A program made the position numbers and the translations under genes. Below, one piece after another: positions 53,741 through 64,000 of a stretch of 64,000 nt of DNA. Origin of the DNA: Arion vulgaris (Eukaryota > Mollusca > Gastropoda > Stylommatophora > Arionidae). Within the stretch, counting starts at the first letter, position 1. Each line of letters begins with the position of its first letter. Under the pieces are notes generated by a model that was not told the DNA's origin, made no database searches, and saw only the letters and a program-made list of their open reading frames with translations. The DNA lies in the NCBI GenBank assembly GCA_020796225.1, contig CM036774.1, positions 27,680,791 to 27,744,790 on the forward strand, written 5' to 3'.

Positions 53741-53924
53741 TGGGTTATCTTATAGTTCTTTGCCTTGAAGTCAGCCAATTCTTCATACAAGATATCTGAA
53801 TGGGTCATGTATACTGCTAAAGTAACCTAGGCATTTGAGGCAGCTTTGGCAAAGGTGATTGGTAATGCTTGAAATCTGAACATACTGCAGACAAGAATGC
53901 AGGAGATAGAAGTTCAACTTGGCA

Positions 53925-54775
53925 CAGTTTGTAAAGGCTTCTGAACATGCTGCAGACAAGAATGCAGGAGATAGAAGTTCAACTTGGCACAGTTTGTAAA
54001 GACTTCTGAACATGCTGCAGACAAGAATGCAGGAGATAGAAGTTCAACTTGGCACAGTTTGTAAAGACTTCTGAAACTTCTAGGTAAAGTGGTTATACAA
54101 TCAATACAAAACTGGTATTGTGAGTTGCTATACTCTGATGGACGATTGTAACGGTAACACATATTGTGAGTTGCTATACTCTGATGGACGATTGTAACCG
54201 TAACACATATTGTGAGTTGCTATACTCTGTTGGACAATTGTAACGTGAGCATGTATTGTGAATTGCTATACTCTGATGGGAGATTTTGACATGGACAAGA
54301 AAATGACAGTGTTACATAAAAGAGGAAAACTTAAATATTAAATATGAAAATTTGACAACATTCGATGTTTTGACCATAGGCCTTTATGAAGAAAACAAAT
54401 ACAAACACGGAATACTAAATAAAGTAAAACATAGTTGTAAATAAGAAGGATGACAAGAAATGGATACTACATATGACTCTGCTTCCAAGCTCATGTGTGT
54501 AAACACTTGACATTCTCTGAACTTTAGATGTCTAACAGTGTCTAAAGATGAAGGATTGACTAAATAGCACCTAATTTCCTGATATGGTTCTGTCCATGTT
54601 AACCATGCCATCTGCCTAGAATGTTGCACGAAGCACAAACTCTGTATGTCCATGTCAACCATGCCATCTGCCTAGAATGTTGCACGAAGCACAAACTCTG
54701 TATGTCCATGTCAACCATGCCATCTGCCTAGAATGTTGCACGAAGCACAGACTCTGTATCTCCAGCAGCAATCCT
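53925..54775. repeat. Three neighbouring three-copy repeats
   Basis: A ~65-bp unit with CTGCAGACAAGAATGCAGGA (53885-54075), a ~50-bp unit with TGAGTTGCTATACTCTGATG (54115-54275) and a ~64-bp unit with CATGTCAACCATGCCATCTG (54590-54755). Short open frames on the - strand are repeat-derived. 54280-54590 between them is unique and non-coding. Confidence 0.85.
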
Positions 54776-54897
54776 AGGGAATCTCATAAAAACATTGCAT
54801 ATATTTTTAGTATGAATTCTTAATTGGCTATGTGGTCATTTTTTAAGTCTGATTTTTCACAACAAAAATATTTTGTGTGCAGTCATCAGTGACTTTG

Positions 54898-55150
54898 CCC
54901 GAGTGATTACCGGGGCCCAAATTTGGGGTATAAAGAATAGAACCACTGTTACCTGCCACGCATGTCATAAGAGGCGACTAAAGTGGTTTGGCTGAAATCA
55001 GATGCACATGTCCTAAACGTGTAGAAGTCTATGCGTTTAGGGGCCTACAAACCAATGTGCAACGTAAACATGTTCTTGGCAAAGATCAGACATATCACAA
55101 AGAGTGATTAAAATTGGTTGTAAAGAACGAACACAAAGAAGAAGAAGATT
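54898..55150 (+). repeat. SINE-like family B, most complete copy
   Basis: Starts GCCCGAGTGATTACCGGGGC, similar to a tRNA D-arm/A-box segment. It continues CCAAATTTGGGGTATAAAG, CACGCATGTCATAAGAGGCG, TTTGGCTGAAATCAG, ACGTGTAGAAGTCTATGCG and ATCACAAAGAGTGATTAAA, and ends in ACACAAAGAAGAAGAAGA. About 250 bp, no coding potential. TSDs are not obvious. Confidence 0.85.
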
Positions 55151-55264
55151 AGTGACTTCATACATTTTTGTTATTTGGAAGAATTAAACGTTGTGTTCTA
55201 TTGCACAAAGCTACAGCACCAGTTGTAAGGTTACTGGAGTTCGATTGTCTGTGCACGGTGTATA

Positions 55265-55685
55265 GTGTCCATGTTGTGTGCATGCTAGTGTATATTGTCA
55301 TAGACTTGAGCATCATGTTGGATGTTAGTAATAACTCTAGCAGTACTAGGTTGAACATGTAGTCATGAAATAGTTGTGTGCATGCTAGTGTATATTGTCA
55401 TAGACTTGAGCATCATGTTGGATGTTAGTAATAACTCTAGCAGTACTAGGTTGAACATGTAGTCATGAAATGGTTGTGTGCATGCTAGTGTATATTGTCA
55501 TAGACTTGAGCATCATGTTGGATGTTAGTAATAACTCTAGCAGTACTAGGTTGAACATGTAGTCATGAAATAGTTGTGTGCATGCTAGTGTATATTGTCA
55601 TAGACTTGAGCATCATGTTGGATGTTAGTAATAACTCTAGCAGTACTAGGTTGAACATGTAGTCATGAAATAGTTGTGTGCATGG
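55265..55685. repeat. ~104-bp array, four copies
   Basis: Near-identical units with TTGTGTGCATGCTAGTGTAT, AGACTTGAGCATCATGTTGG and CAGTACTAGGTTGAACATGT. Differences are one or two bases (ATAGTTG or ATGGTTG), so the expansion looks recent. Confidence 0.95.
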
Positions 55686-55775
55686 CAGCATCATAGATGC
55701 ATGATTATCAGATTTTTTATCAATTACTTTTTACTTGCAAGGTTTAACCAACCACATTCATCTGACATTTAATAT

Positions 55776-56180
55776 TTGCTTTCTCCATCTAGTCAAATGT
55801 TGAATACATTTGAAAATAGATGTCTGCGAAAAATAATGAATATAAAATGGAACGAATTCAGAAGAAGTGATGAAATCAGAGACATGTCTGGTCAACCACT
55901 AGTGACAACTGTTATAAGAAAGAGAAGATGGAGATATGTTGGGCACACCTTGAGGAGAAATGGTCAACAAATATCAAAGCAGGCATTGAAGTGGGATGCA
56001 AAGGGTTCAAGAAAGAGAGGTCGACCTAAAGAGACCCTGAAACGAACTTTGCTGAGAGAGGCAGGAAATATCGGTCTCAGTTCCATGGAGGAGATTGAGC
56101 GAGTTGCCCAGGATAGAGCGGTATGGAGAAATTGCTTGCAGGCCCTATGTAACGTACGAGAGGAATTATTATTATTATCT
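55776..56180 (+). pseudogene. LINE 3' fragment (MNIKWNEF family), complete C-terminus
   Basis: Open from 55800 to about 56160: NTFENRCLRKIMNIKWNEFR, DMSGQPLVTTVIRKRRWRYV, GHTLRRNGQQISKQALKWDA, GSRKRGRPKETLKRTLLREA and RVAQDRAVWRNCLQALC. It ends in a (TTA)n run at 56166-56178. This is the least damaged copy of the family. The open stretch has no N-terminal RT domain, so it is a 5'-truncated insertion, not a gene. Confidence 0.9.
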
Positions 56181-57334
56181 AGTTTAATATTTGTTTTCTC
56201 CATCTAGTTTAACTGATTCCGTACCAAACGACACTGAAGTGTCAATATTTCTTATCGCATGGACCACGCGTCACTCAAAAGACGTTTACTATTTTATAGC
56301 TTTTTATTACTTTTCGTTCCGATTAGAGCTTATATTAACTGGAAACTACTTAAAAGTGAAGTGTAAACGATAACGAATACATATCCTCATGGCTTATGCT
56401 AGAAGTAGAAGTGAAACAGAGTTTACCATACATTCTAGGATACCATGTGACCATAAAAAACTAGCGATTTTCATAAATGGTCATGATGTCTAGTTTGTGA
56501 ACAGTTAATAAACCATACATTCCTTCACTATTTTCTTAATGTTTGTGTATTCATAAATGTATTACATATATAAAGAGAACAGTTAGACTGATTTATTCAA
56601 CATATTGTGCATAAAGGCCATTGTCAAGTTGGATTTTTGTTATCACAATTTCAATTAGTTTTTTTAATTAATGCTAATATTTTTCATACAAAGTAAACAC
56701 ATTATATTTTCAGATACAATAAATATTTTGTGAAAGTACATTCATTTATCTTTAATTTGATACATAATAAGTTCAACTTTAAATCATATTTAGAAACAAT
56801 ATTTTAGTTTAGCTAAAGTATGTGTGCAATATTTATGAAGCTAAAAAAATAATTCCGTCCAGAGGCTAAACAAATTTGGTAGTGAATCAGTTAATATTTG
56901 TTGTCTCCATCTAGTTTATAAAATTAGATGATAAACATATTTATTTGGCACGTTTTAGATTAGGACTGGAACAAAGCTATTACTATTAATTAACTATTCA
57001 TAAAACTACCATATTCGGCTCGTGAATCGAGATAGCAGAGTTCATGGACATTTACTACAAGCTCCAGACACAAAAACTGTCATGAATGACTGAGAAGTGA
57101 TCAATTAAGAATAAATAATGTTCAGCGCAAGACAGAATAGAAGATGTCAGGTGGTCATCAGGTCAGACAAACTCTAGCTTCACTTTTGGCTGAAATATGG
57201 ACATGCCTATCCTGCAAGTCGAAGGAGCTTATTCTACATGTTGAAGGAACCTATCCTACATGTCGAAGGGGCCTAATTGTGACCCAGTGTACTAACATTA
57301 TCTTTATATGTTTTTATATGTCTGCCCTTGCCTG
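56181..57334. other. Unique AT-rich intron sequence
   Basis: The longest repeat-poor stretch inside the gene (about 1.15 kb). ATTTGTTTTCTCCATCTAGT is repeated at about 55774, 56188 and 56896. No exon of the receptor is expected here and no open frame looks coding. 57225-57270 has a small AAGGAGCTTATTCTACATG-like duplication. Confidence 0.6.
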
Positions 57335-57580
57335 TGTGTTGCTGGGGCTCACAAGGGGAGTCAAGGATAGTAACACTGCAAAATACAAGGCCTGTGGTAA
57401 GACACGACTAAGTTTGGGGCCTAGGAAAGCTACTATAGTAAATAAAAAGCGTAACAAATCGGATGTGCTGGCCTACTTGTAGGCGCATAGCTGGCACAAT
57501 GTACAATCGCTCTTAGGCTCACATTTCATATAAATCACAAAGAGTGGTTTAACAAGGGGTCAATATAGAGCATTTAAAGA
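57335..57580 (+). repeat. SINE-like family A, complete but diverged copy
   Basis: Contains GTGTTGCTGGGGCTCACAAG, GGATAGTAACACTGC, CTAGGAAAGCTACTATAGTA, AATGTACAATCGCTCTTAGG and ATCACAAAGAGTGGTTTAAC. The 112-residue open frame that crosses into it (57144-57482) has no domain and is not called. Confidence 0.8.
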
Positions 57581-57949
57581 AGAAATGTCTTGTCCTTTCT
57601 ATGCATGTAATTATATTTTGTCTATCTGTGGGGGCACATCTCAGTTTAACTCTTTCCATGCTTTTCGCTTACACTGCCATTAGAGTTGCTTCCTTATAAG
57701 AAGTCTTTCTAGTTTTACTTCTACATGTTTTACTTCTACTGTTTTACTTTACTATTTTTAACCTTATTATTCAATAGTTGTCAGTTTCTTTAGATTACTA
57801 TTAATCTGAGATATATATAAATATATGTTTATTGACATATTTATAATTTGTTTTATTTTTAAATTTGTTTTTACCTCCCTTGAATTAACTGTTTAAAAAT
57901 TGAGAAAATAACTGTGTGTGGAAAGAGTTAAAGCCAATATTGAAAGATG

Positions 57950-59170
57950 ACGTATTGAAAGATGACATATTGAATACATACACATATTGAAAGATGACAT
58001 ATTGAATACATACACATATTGAAAGATGACATATTGAATACATACACATATTGAAAGATGACATATTGAATGCATACACATATTGAAAGATGACATATTG
58101 AATACATACACATATTGAAAGATGACATATTGAATGCATACACGTATTGAAAGATGACATATTGAATGCATACACATATTGAAAGATGCGTATGAATGCA
58201 TACACATATTGAAAGATGACGTATTGAATGCATACACATATTGAAAGATGACATATTGAATGCATACACATATTGAAAGATGACATATTGAATACATACA
58301 CATATTGAAAGATGACATATTGAATGCATACACATATTGAAAGATGACGTATTGAATGCATACATATTGAAAGATGCGATTGAATGCATACACGTATTGA
58401 AAGATAACATATTGAATGCATACACATATTGAAAGATGACGTATTGAATGCATACACGTATTGAAAGATGACATATTGAATGCATACACATATTGAAAGA
58501 TGACATATTGAATGCATACACATATTGAAAGATGACATATTGAATGCATACACATATTGAAAGATAACATATTGAATGCATACACATATTAAAAGATGAC
58601 ATATTGAATGCATACACATATTAAAAGATGACGTATTGAATGCATACACATATTGAAAGATGACGTATTGAATGCATACACGTATTGAAAGATAACATAT
58701 TGAATGCATACACATATTGAAAGATGACATATTGAATGCATACACATATTGAAAGATGACATATTGAATGCATACACATATTGAAAGATGACATATTGAA
58801 TGCATACACATATTAAAAGATGACGTATTGAATGCATACACATATTAAAAGATGACGTATTGAATGCATACACATATTGAAAGATGACATATTGAATACA
58901 TACACATATTGAAAGATGACATATTGAATACATACACATATTAAAAGATGACGTATTGAATGCATACACATATTGAAAGATGACATATTGAATGCATACA
59001 CATATTAAAAGATGACGTATTGAATGCATACACATATTGAAAGATGACATATTGAATGCATACACATATTGAAAGATGACATATTGAATGCATACACATA
59101 TTGAAAGATGACATATTGAATACATACACATATTGAAAGATGACATATTGAATACATACACATATTGAAA
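57950..59170. repeat. 32-bp array, about 38 copies
   Basis: Units contain CATATTGAAAGATGACATAT and TGAATGCATACA, with GACGTATTG, AATACATAC and TTAAAAGATG variants arranged in higher-order patterns. It ends about 90 bases before the next exon's acceptor. Long - strand frames (NMSSFNMCMHSICHLS types) change phase each unit and are not genes. Confidence 0.97.
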
Positions 59171-59261
59171 GAACAAACAAATGCACCTCTGACACCATAT
59201 ATACACCTTCTAATATTTGTTATAAATTCTGTTTTGTTATAATTCTGAATGCTATTTATAG

Positions 59262-59423
59262 AGATCCCCATTATGACATTGAACCACTACACCCACACAA
59301 CTTGACCGTCTTGAAGAATGTCAAAGAGATTACCGGATACTTGTTAATTCAGTCGAATCATTCTGAATTTACTGATCTTAGCTTCTTATCCAGTTTAGAA
59401 GTTGTCCATGGACGGACAATGGC
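59262..59423 (+). CDS. EGFR: EGFR exon: L domain III, first half
   Basis: Acceptor GAATGCTATTTATAG; donor TGGC|GTAAGT. Reads DPHYDIEPLHPHNLTVLKNV, KEITGYLLIQSNHSEFTDLS and FLSSLEVVHGRTMA, matching EGFR [20 protein letters not shown] to LEIIRGRTK. The KEITGYLLIQ motif is a strong ErbB signature. NLT and NHS are possible glycosylation sites. As I recall the human gene, this stretch is divided over two exons there. Phase in 1, out 2. Confidence 0.95.
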
Positions 59424-61842
59424 GTAAGTTTTGTCTTAATGCAGTAATGGTGTTTTCCCCCCTCACTCTCTTTTCTCTCTTTCTCACCTCTCTCTTCTCT
59501 CTCTTTTCTCTCTCTCTTCTCTCTCTCTTCTCTCTATCTTTCATTTCTCTCTCTCCTCTCTCTCTCCTCTCTCTCTCCTTTCTCTCTCCTCTCTCTCTCC
59601 TCTCTGTATCTCATCTCCCTCTCTCTCTCTCCTCTCTCTCTCCTCTCTTTCTCTCCTCTCTCTCTCCTCTCTCCTCTCTCTCTCCTCTCTCTCTCTCTCT
59701 CCTTTCCCCTCTCTCATTTCTCCTCTCTCCCATCTCTCTCTCTCTCTGTATCTCTCTCTCTCTCTCTCTCTATTAGATTATGATATGTGCAGCACTTCAA
59801 GTATTGTTTAATTTATTCAGATGTCAGGTTGCAAGTCTTTGGTTAGCAAAATAAGTCTTGGAATACCAAGATAAGTCTTGGGTTAGCAAAATAAGTCTTA
59901 GAATACCAGGATAAGTTTTGGGTTAGCAAAATAAGTCTTGGAATACCAGGATAAGTCTTGGGGTAGCAGAATAAGTGTTGGAATACCAGGATAAGTCTTG
60001 GGTTTGCAAAATAAGTCTTGGAATACCAGGATAAGTCTTGGGGTAGCAAAATAAGTCTTGGAATACCAGGATAAGTCTTGGGGTAGCAGAATAAGTCTTG
60101 GAATACCAGGATAAGTCTTGGGATACAAGGACAACTCTTGAGATATCTGGGATAATTGTAAACAATAAAACTTGCTCCATTAACATAGTCCTCATATAAC
60201 CGATTAAAAATTGAGGAAATAACTCTGCTGGAAAGAGTTAATAAGAGTAAGGGTGGGAGTGGCTTGATGAAATAAATATGAAAAACTCTTATACTATATG
60301 ACTTTAGTTCTGTTTATACATGTAGTGAGGAAGGGGGGGGTGTGGTGGTTCAGAAGGGAGAGGAGTGGGAGAGAACTTGACAACAAAGTAATATTTGACA
60401 CAAATTGATATGTGTTCCATTAAAACTTCCAGAACTATCATGAACATGAGACAAAGAATATCATGGACATGAGACAAAGAATATCATGAGACAAAGAATA
60501 TCATGGACATGAGACAAAGAATATCATGGACATGAGACAAAGAATATCATGGACATGAGACAAAGAATATCATGGACATGAGACAAAGAATATCATGGAC
60601 ATGAGACAAAGAATATCATGGACATGAGACAAAGAATATCATGAGACAAAGAATATCATGAGACAAAGAATATCATGGACATGAGACAAAGAATATCATG
60701 GACTTGAGACAAAGAATATCATGAACATGAGACAAAGAATATCATGAACACGAGACAAAGAATATCATGAACATAAGAATATCATGGAAGTGTAAAATTT
60801 GGACAAAGAATACAAAAAAAAAACAAGAAGTGAGAAAATGTATTATTGTAAGATTCATGAAATAATATTTGTAGAAATATCAAATAATATATGATTAAAA
60901 TTAAGGAGAAATAAATGTGATAACGGTGAGGACTAACTCTGAAATGTCAATCTTCAAACAAGATGGCAGGTTGGATATATAATAATAATGCTAACTTTGA
61001 AATGTCAATCTTCAAACAAGATGTCGGGTTGGATATATAATAATAATAATGCTAACTTTGAAATGTCAATCTTCAAACAAGATGTCGGGTTGGATATATA
61101 ATAATAATAATGCTAACTTTGAAATGTCAATCTTCAAACAAGATGTCGGGTTGGATATATAATAATAATAATGCTAACTTTGAAATGTCAATCTTCAAAC
61201 AAGATGTCGGGTTGGATATATATAATAATAATAATGCTAACTTTGAAATGTCAACCTTCAAACAAGATGTCGGGTTGGATATATAATAATAATGCTAACT
61301 TTGAAATGTCAATCTTCAAACAAGATGGCAGGTTGGATATATAATAATAATGCTAACTTTGAAATGTCAATCTTCAAACAAGATGTCGGGTTGGATATAT
61401 AATAATAATGCTAACTTTGAAATGTCAATCTTCAAACAAGATGTCGGGTTGGATATATAATAATAATAATGCTAACTTTGAAATGTCAATCTTCAAACAA
61501 GATGTTGGGTTGGATATATAATAATAATAATGCTAACTTTGAAATGTCAATCTTCAAACAAGATGTCGGGTTGGATATATAATAATAATGCTAACTTTGA
61601 AATGTCAATCTTCAAACAAGATGTCGGGTTGGATATATAATAATAATAATGCTAACTTTGAAATGTCAATCTTCAAACAAGATGTCGGGTTGGATATATA
61701 ATAATAATAATGCTAACTTTGATATGTGAATCTTCAAACAAGATGTCGGGTTGGATCATAATAATAATGAGTGGATGAACAGTCAGACATTCTGTAGCAC
61801 TAATTTAAACATAATGTAATCCAATGTTGATTTGATTTGTAG
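59424..61842. other. Intron of 2.4 kb with four arrays
   Basis: CT-rich tract with CTCTCTCCTCTCT repeats (59457-59772), a 40-bp array with ATAAGTCTTGGAATACCAGG (59838-60130), a 23-bp array with GAGACAAAGAATATCATGGA (60430-60785) and a ~60-bp array with GCTAACTTTGAAATGTCAAT (60930-61765). Unique non-coding pieces at 60135-60430 (with a (G)8 run) and 60790-60930. Confidence 0.92.
60930..61765. repeat. ~60-bp array, about 14 copies
   Basis: Units contain GCTAACTTTGAAATGTCAAT, CTTCAAACAAGATGTCGGG and TTGGATATATAATAATAAT. Unit length varies by the number of AAT repeats (two or three), with occasional GATGGCAGG variants. Confidence 0.96.
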
Positions 61843-62048
61843 AGACACCATGGGACATTCAGTCAACATCATGTCCACTCCCTTGAAGTCCCTAGAACTG
61901 ACATCTCTTCAACAAATTCGAAATGGAAATGTGTTCATATTTATGAATGCTCAACTATGTTATGCAGACACCATTGACTGGTCACAACTCTTCTCAACTG
62001 GCGCTCAGAAAGCAATTGTTATAGGAAACAGACCATTGAAACAATGTG
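61843..62048 (+). CDS. EGFR: EGFR exon: L domain III, second half
   Basis: Acceptor TTTGATTTGTAG; donor either TGTG|GTACTG (62048) or CAAT|GTGGTA (62045), both leaving phase 1; neither is strong. Reads DTMGHSVNIMSTPLKSLELT, SLQQIRNGNVFIFMNAQLCY, ADTIDWSQLFSTGAQKAIVI and GNRPLKQC, matching EGFR [33 protein letters not shown] and SNRGENSC. A CAT-rich array follows within about 20 bases. Domain IV exons must lie beyond the window. Confidence 0.93.
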
Positions 62049-62064
62049 GTACTGAACATCAGCT

Positions 62065-62245
62065 TTATTATCATCATCACCATTATCATCACCACCATTA
62101 TCACCATTATCATCATCACCATTATCATCATCACCATTATCATCATCACCATTATCATCACTATCATCATCACCATTATCATCACCACCATCATCACCAT
62201 TATCATCATCACCATTATCATCATCACCATTATCATCATCATTAT
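62065..62245. repeat. (CATCAC/CATTAT)n trinucleotide array
   Basis: ATCATCACCATTATC-type 15-bp units, irregular. Frames across it read as His, Ile or Met runs and are not coding. It begins right after the last receptor exon. Confidence 0.95.
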
Positions 62246-62282
62246 TATTTTATTCTGACAACTGCAGCAATTTATGGTCTTG

Positions 62283-63372
62283 TATGTATGACATTTACTG
62301 TAATAAGATGTGAGACATTTACTGTAATAAGATGGAGACATTTACTGTAATAAGATGTGAGACATTTACTGTAATAAGATGTAAGACATTTACTGTAATA
62401 AGATGTAAGACATTTACTGTAATAAGATGTGAGACATTTACTGTAATAAGATGTGAGACATTTATTGTAATAAGATGTGAGACATTTACTGTAATAAGAT
62501 GTAAGACATTTACTGTAATAAGATGTAAGACATTTACTGTAATAAGATGTAAGACATTTACTGTAATAAGATGTGAGACATTTACTGTAATAAGATGTGA
62601 GACATTTATTGTAATAAGATGTGAGACATTTACTGTAATAAGATGTGAGACATTTACTGTAATAAGATGTGAGACATTTATTGTAATAAGATGTGAGACA
62701 TTTACTGTAATAAGATGTGAGACATTTACTATAATAAGATGTGAGACATTTACTGTAATAAGATGTAAGACATTTACTGTAATAAGATGGAGACATTTAC
62801 TGTAATAAGATGTGAGACATTTATTGTAATAAGATGTGAGACATTTACTGTAATAAGATGTAAGACATTTACTGTAATAAGATGGAGACATTTACTGTAA
62901 TAAGATGGAGACATTTACTGTAATAAGATGTGAGACATTTATTGTAATAAGATGTGAGACATTTACTGTAATAAGATGGAGACATTTACTGTAATAAGAT
63001 GTGAGACATTTATTGTAATAAGATGTGAGACATTTATTGTAATAAGATGTGAGACATTTACTGTAATAAGATGTAAGACATTTACTGTAATAAGATGTGA
63101 GACATTTACTATAATAAGATGTGAGACATTTACTGTAATAAGATGTAAGACATTTACTGTAATAAGATGTAAGACATTTACTGTAATAAGATGTAAGACA
63201 TTTACTGTAATAAGATGTGAGACATTTATTGTAATAAGATGTGAGACATTTACTGTAATAAGATGTGAGACATTTATTGTAATAAGATGTGAGACATTTA
63301 CTGTAATAAGATGTGAGACATTTACTGTAATAAGATGTGAGACATTTATTGTAATAAGATGTGAGACATTTA
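62283..63372. repeat. 24-bp array, about 45 copies
   Basis: Units GAGACATTTACTGTAATAAG plus ATGT, with TAAGAC for GAGAC, TTATTG for TTACTG and shortened ATGGAGAC units. The 24-bp period keeps frames open on both strands (ETFTVIRC and CLTSYYSK types). Not a gene. Confidence 0.97.
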
Positions 63373-63566
63373 CTAGTATTATAATATTTTGAAATCTTAA
63401 ATTGTTCTAGATTGTATTCTAAAATTTGTTCCACTTTAAATCAGCTCGAACGGATATTCTCATATTTATAAATAATCAGATTAGTTCCAGTTGATATTTG
63501 CATAATACTAAACCACGGACTGAGAGAAGACATTTCTGTTCTAATTTATCAATTAATGTGTACTTA
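63373..63566. other. Short unique intron stretch
   Basis: AT-rich, no feature recognised. It ends in the TA dinucleotide duplicated by the MITE that follows. Confidence 0.6.
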
Positions 63567-63982
63567 CAGGGTGGGCCAAAAATATTAGAACATCACGTAA
63601 CATATGCGTTATTTAGAAATGTTATTTAATTTAATTATATTGTTTCATGTAATTTTGTTTGAAAAGTATTTAGCTAATCAGAAATCATGTTCAATTTTTC
63701 TAAGCATTGAAACCACTTGTTTAATCAGAATACAGTCTTCCGCAGTAATTTTTGTCATTCTTGGTAACAAATTTAAACCTGCAGATGTAAACATATTAAC
63801 ATATTGACATATTAAAAATCAAAGATTGTGCCCGCAAATTGTTGAAATAAAAACATCATATAACTACATAGGTAAGTCAGTAAATGAGTAAATAATTGAA
63901 GCTATTATGGAAATAGTTAAAACAATTTTGATGTCATTATATTACTTTTACCCGATGTTCTCATTTTTTTGGGCCCACCCTG
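63567..63982 (+). mobile_element. Mariner-like MITE, 416 bp, complete
   Basis: Starts CAGGGTGGGCCAAAAATATT and ends with the complement of CAGGGTGGGCCCAAAAAAAT; the terminal inverted repeats continue to AGAACATC on both sides, about 28 bp in all. TA flanks it on each side (63565-63566 and 63983-63984), the duplication made by Tc1/mariner transposases. The interior (67-residue open frame at 63604-63807) has no transposase motif, so it is non-autonomous. Confidence 0.9.
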
Positions 63983-64000
63983 TACATATTCTGTTGTTTT

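Larger units (their letters stand above)
50813..59261. other. Intron of 8.4 kb with arrays, SINE-like and LINE copies
   Basis: 64-bp array (51170-52120), 96-bp array (52240-53740), three three-copy repeats (53925-54770), family B copy (54898-55150), four-copy 104-bp array (55265-55685), LINE fragment (55776-56180), unique AT-rich sequence (56181-57334, 57581-57949), family A copy (57335-57580), 32-bp array (57950-59170). 50813-51169 has a GATGATATTCAT duplication and a (G)9 run but no gene. Confidence 0.9.
31251..62048 (+). other. EGFR: ErbB/EGFR-type receptor gene, extracellular part (ten exons)
   Basis: Ten exons with GT-AG borders join in phase (1,1,1,1,0,1,1,2,2) into about 480 residues: L domain I, furin-like cysteine-rich domain II, L domain III. 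The order, cysteine spacing and motifs match EGFR/ErbB rather than the insulin receptor (for example KEITGYLLIQ, CYADTIDW, and a domain II dimerisation arm of equal length). ErbB receptors bind EGF-like ligands at the cell surface and signal through a cytoplasmic tyrosine kinase. The signal peptide, domain IV, membrane segment and kinase are not in view. The introns, 0.5-8.4 kb, are mostly tandem repeats. One base appears to be missing in the second exon. Confidence 0.95.

Noticed and set aside
57144..57482. 112-residue open frame
   Set aside because: Its second half is SINE-like family A sequence and its first half contains a local duplication; no domain.
57885..59271. Several antisense frames of 200-318 residues with Cys/Met/His-rich repeats
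   Set aside because: 32-bp array; the frame rotates each unit and ends at the array edges.
62272..63434. Frames rich in SYYSKCLT or ETFTVIRC repeats
   Set aside because: 24-bp array after the last receptor exon; no unique sequence in the frames.

Overview
This is a eukaryotic, animal window with no bacterial features. The only host gene I can support is the extracellular half of an ErbB/EGFR-type receptor tyrosine kinase on the + strand. It comprises ten exons between 31251 and 62048, with consistent GT-AG borders and reading phases. In order they encode receptor L domain I, the first furin-like cysteine-rich region (domain II) and L domain III, about 480 residues. The signal-peptide exon must lie upstream of the window or be unrecognised in it. 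Domain IV, the membrane segment and the kinase must lie downstream. The mix of LINE 3' fragments, SINE-like repeats and minisatellites suggests a lophotrochozoan, probably a mollusc and perhaps a gastropod; that is a recollection-based inference, not proven here.

Layout. 1-31250 is intron 1 or 5' flank. It holds microsatellites, many minisatellite arrays (18, 36, 31, 28, 42 bp units and others), decayed LINE fragments mostly on the - strand, two related SINE-like families (here called A and B), a third dispersed repeat (C), and two inverted hAT-like non-autonomous elements around a LINE RNase H fragment. 31251-62048 is the receptor gene. By eye more than half of its intron length is tandem repeat: 26 bp, 15 bp, 29 bp, 12/27 bp, 44 bp, 27 bp, 64 bp, 96 bp, 32 bp, 62 bp and other units. 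62049-64000 holds a CAT/CAC array, a 24-bp array and a complete 416-bp mariner-like MITE with TA flanks.

Main points for a second look. (1) Exon 2 of the visible series lacks one base near 32428, which breaks the frame; the phases of all neighbouring exons show it should be 186 nt rather than 185. (2) 20391-22125 is not an independent sequence. It reads as a blend of the 28-bp satellite with the sequence found at about 23020-24745, in the same order, which looks like an assembly consensus artefact. (3) A 2.4-kb GU-rich 15-bp array stops just before a weak 3' splice site, and an array of acceptor-like motifs lies after the same exon's donor. (4) Several LINE 3' fragments have been amplified into tandem arrays. 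(5) Datable insertions with clear target-site duplications are present (LINE at 5916-7512, hAT MITE at 15049-15463, mariner MITE at 63567-63982).

Most long open frames in this window lie inside tandem arrays whose unit length is a multiple of three (15, 18, 24, 27 and 96 bp) and are not genes. I did not find a convincing wholly new biological system; the most unusual true biology is the repeat load and repeat placement around the splice sites of a conserved receptor gene.
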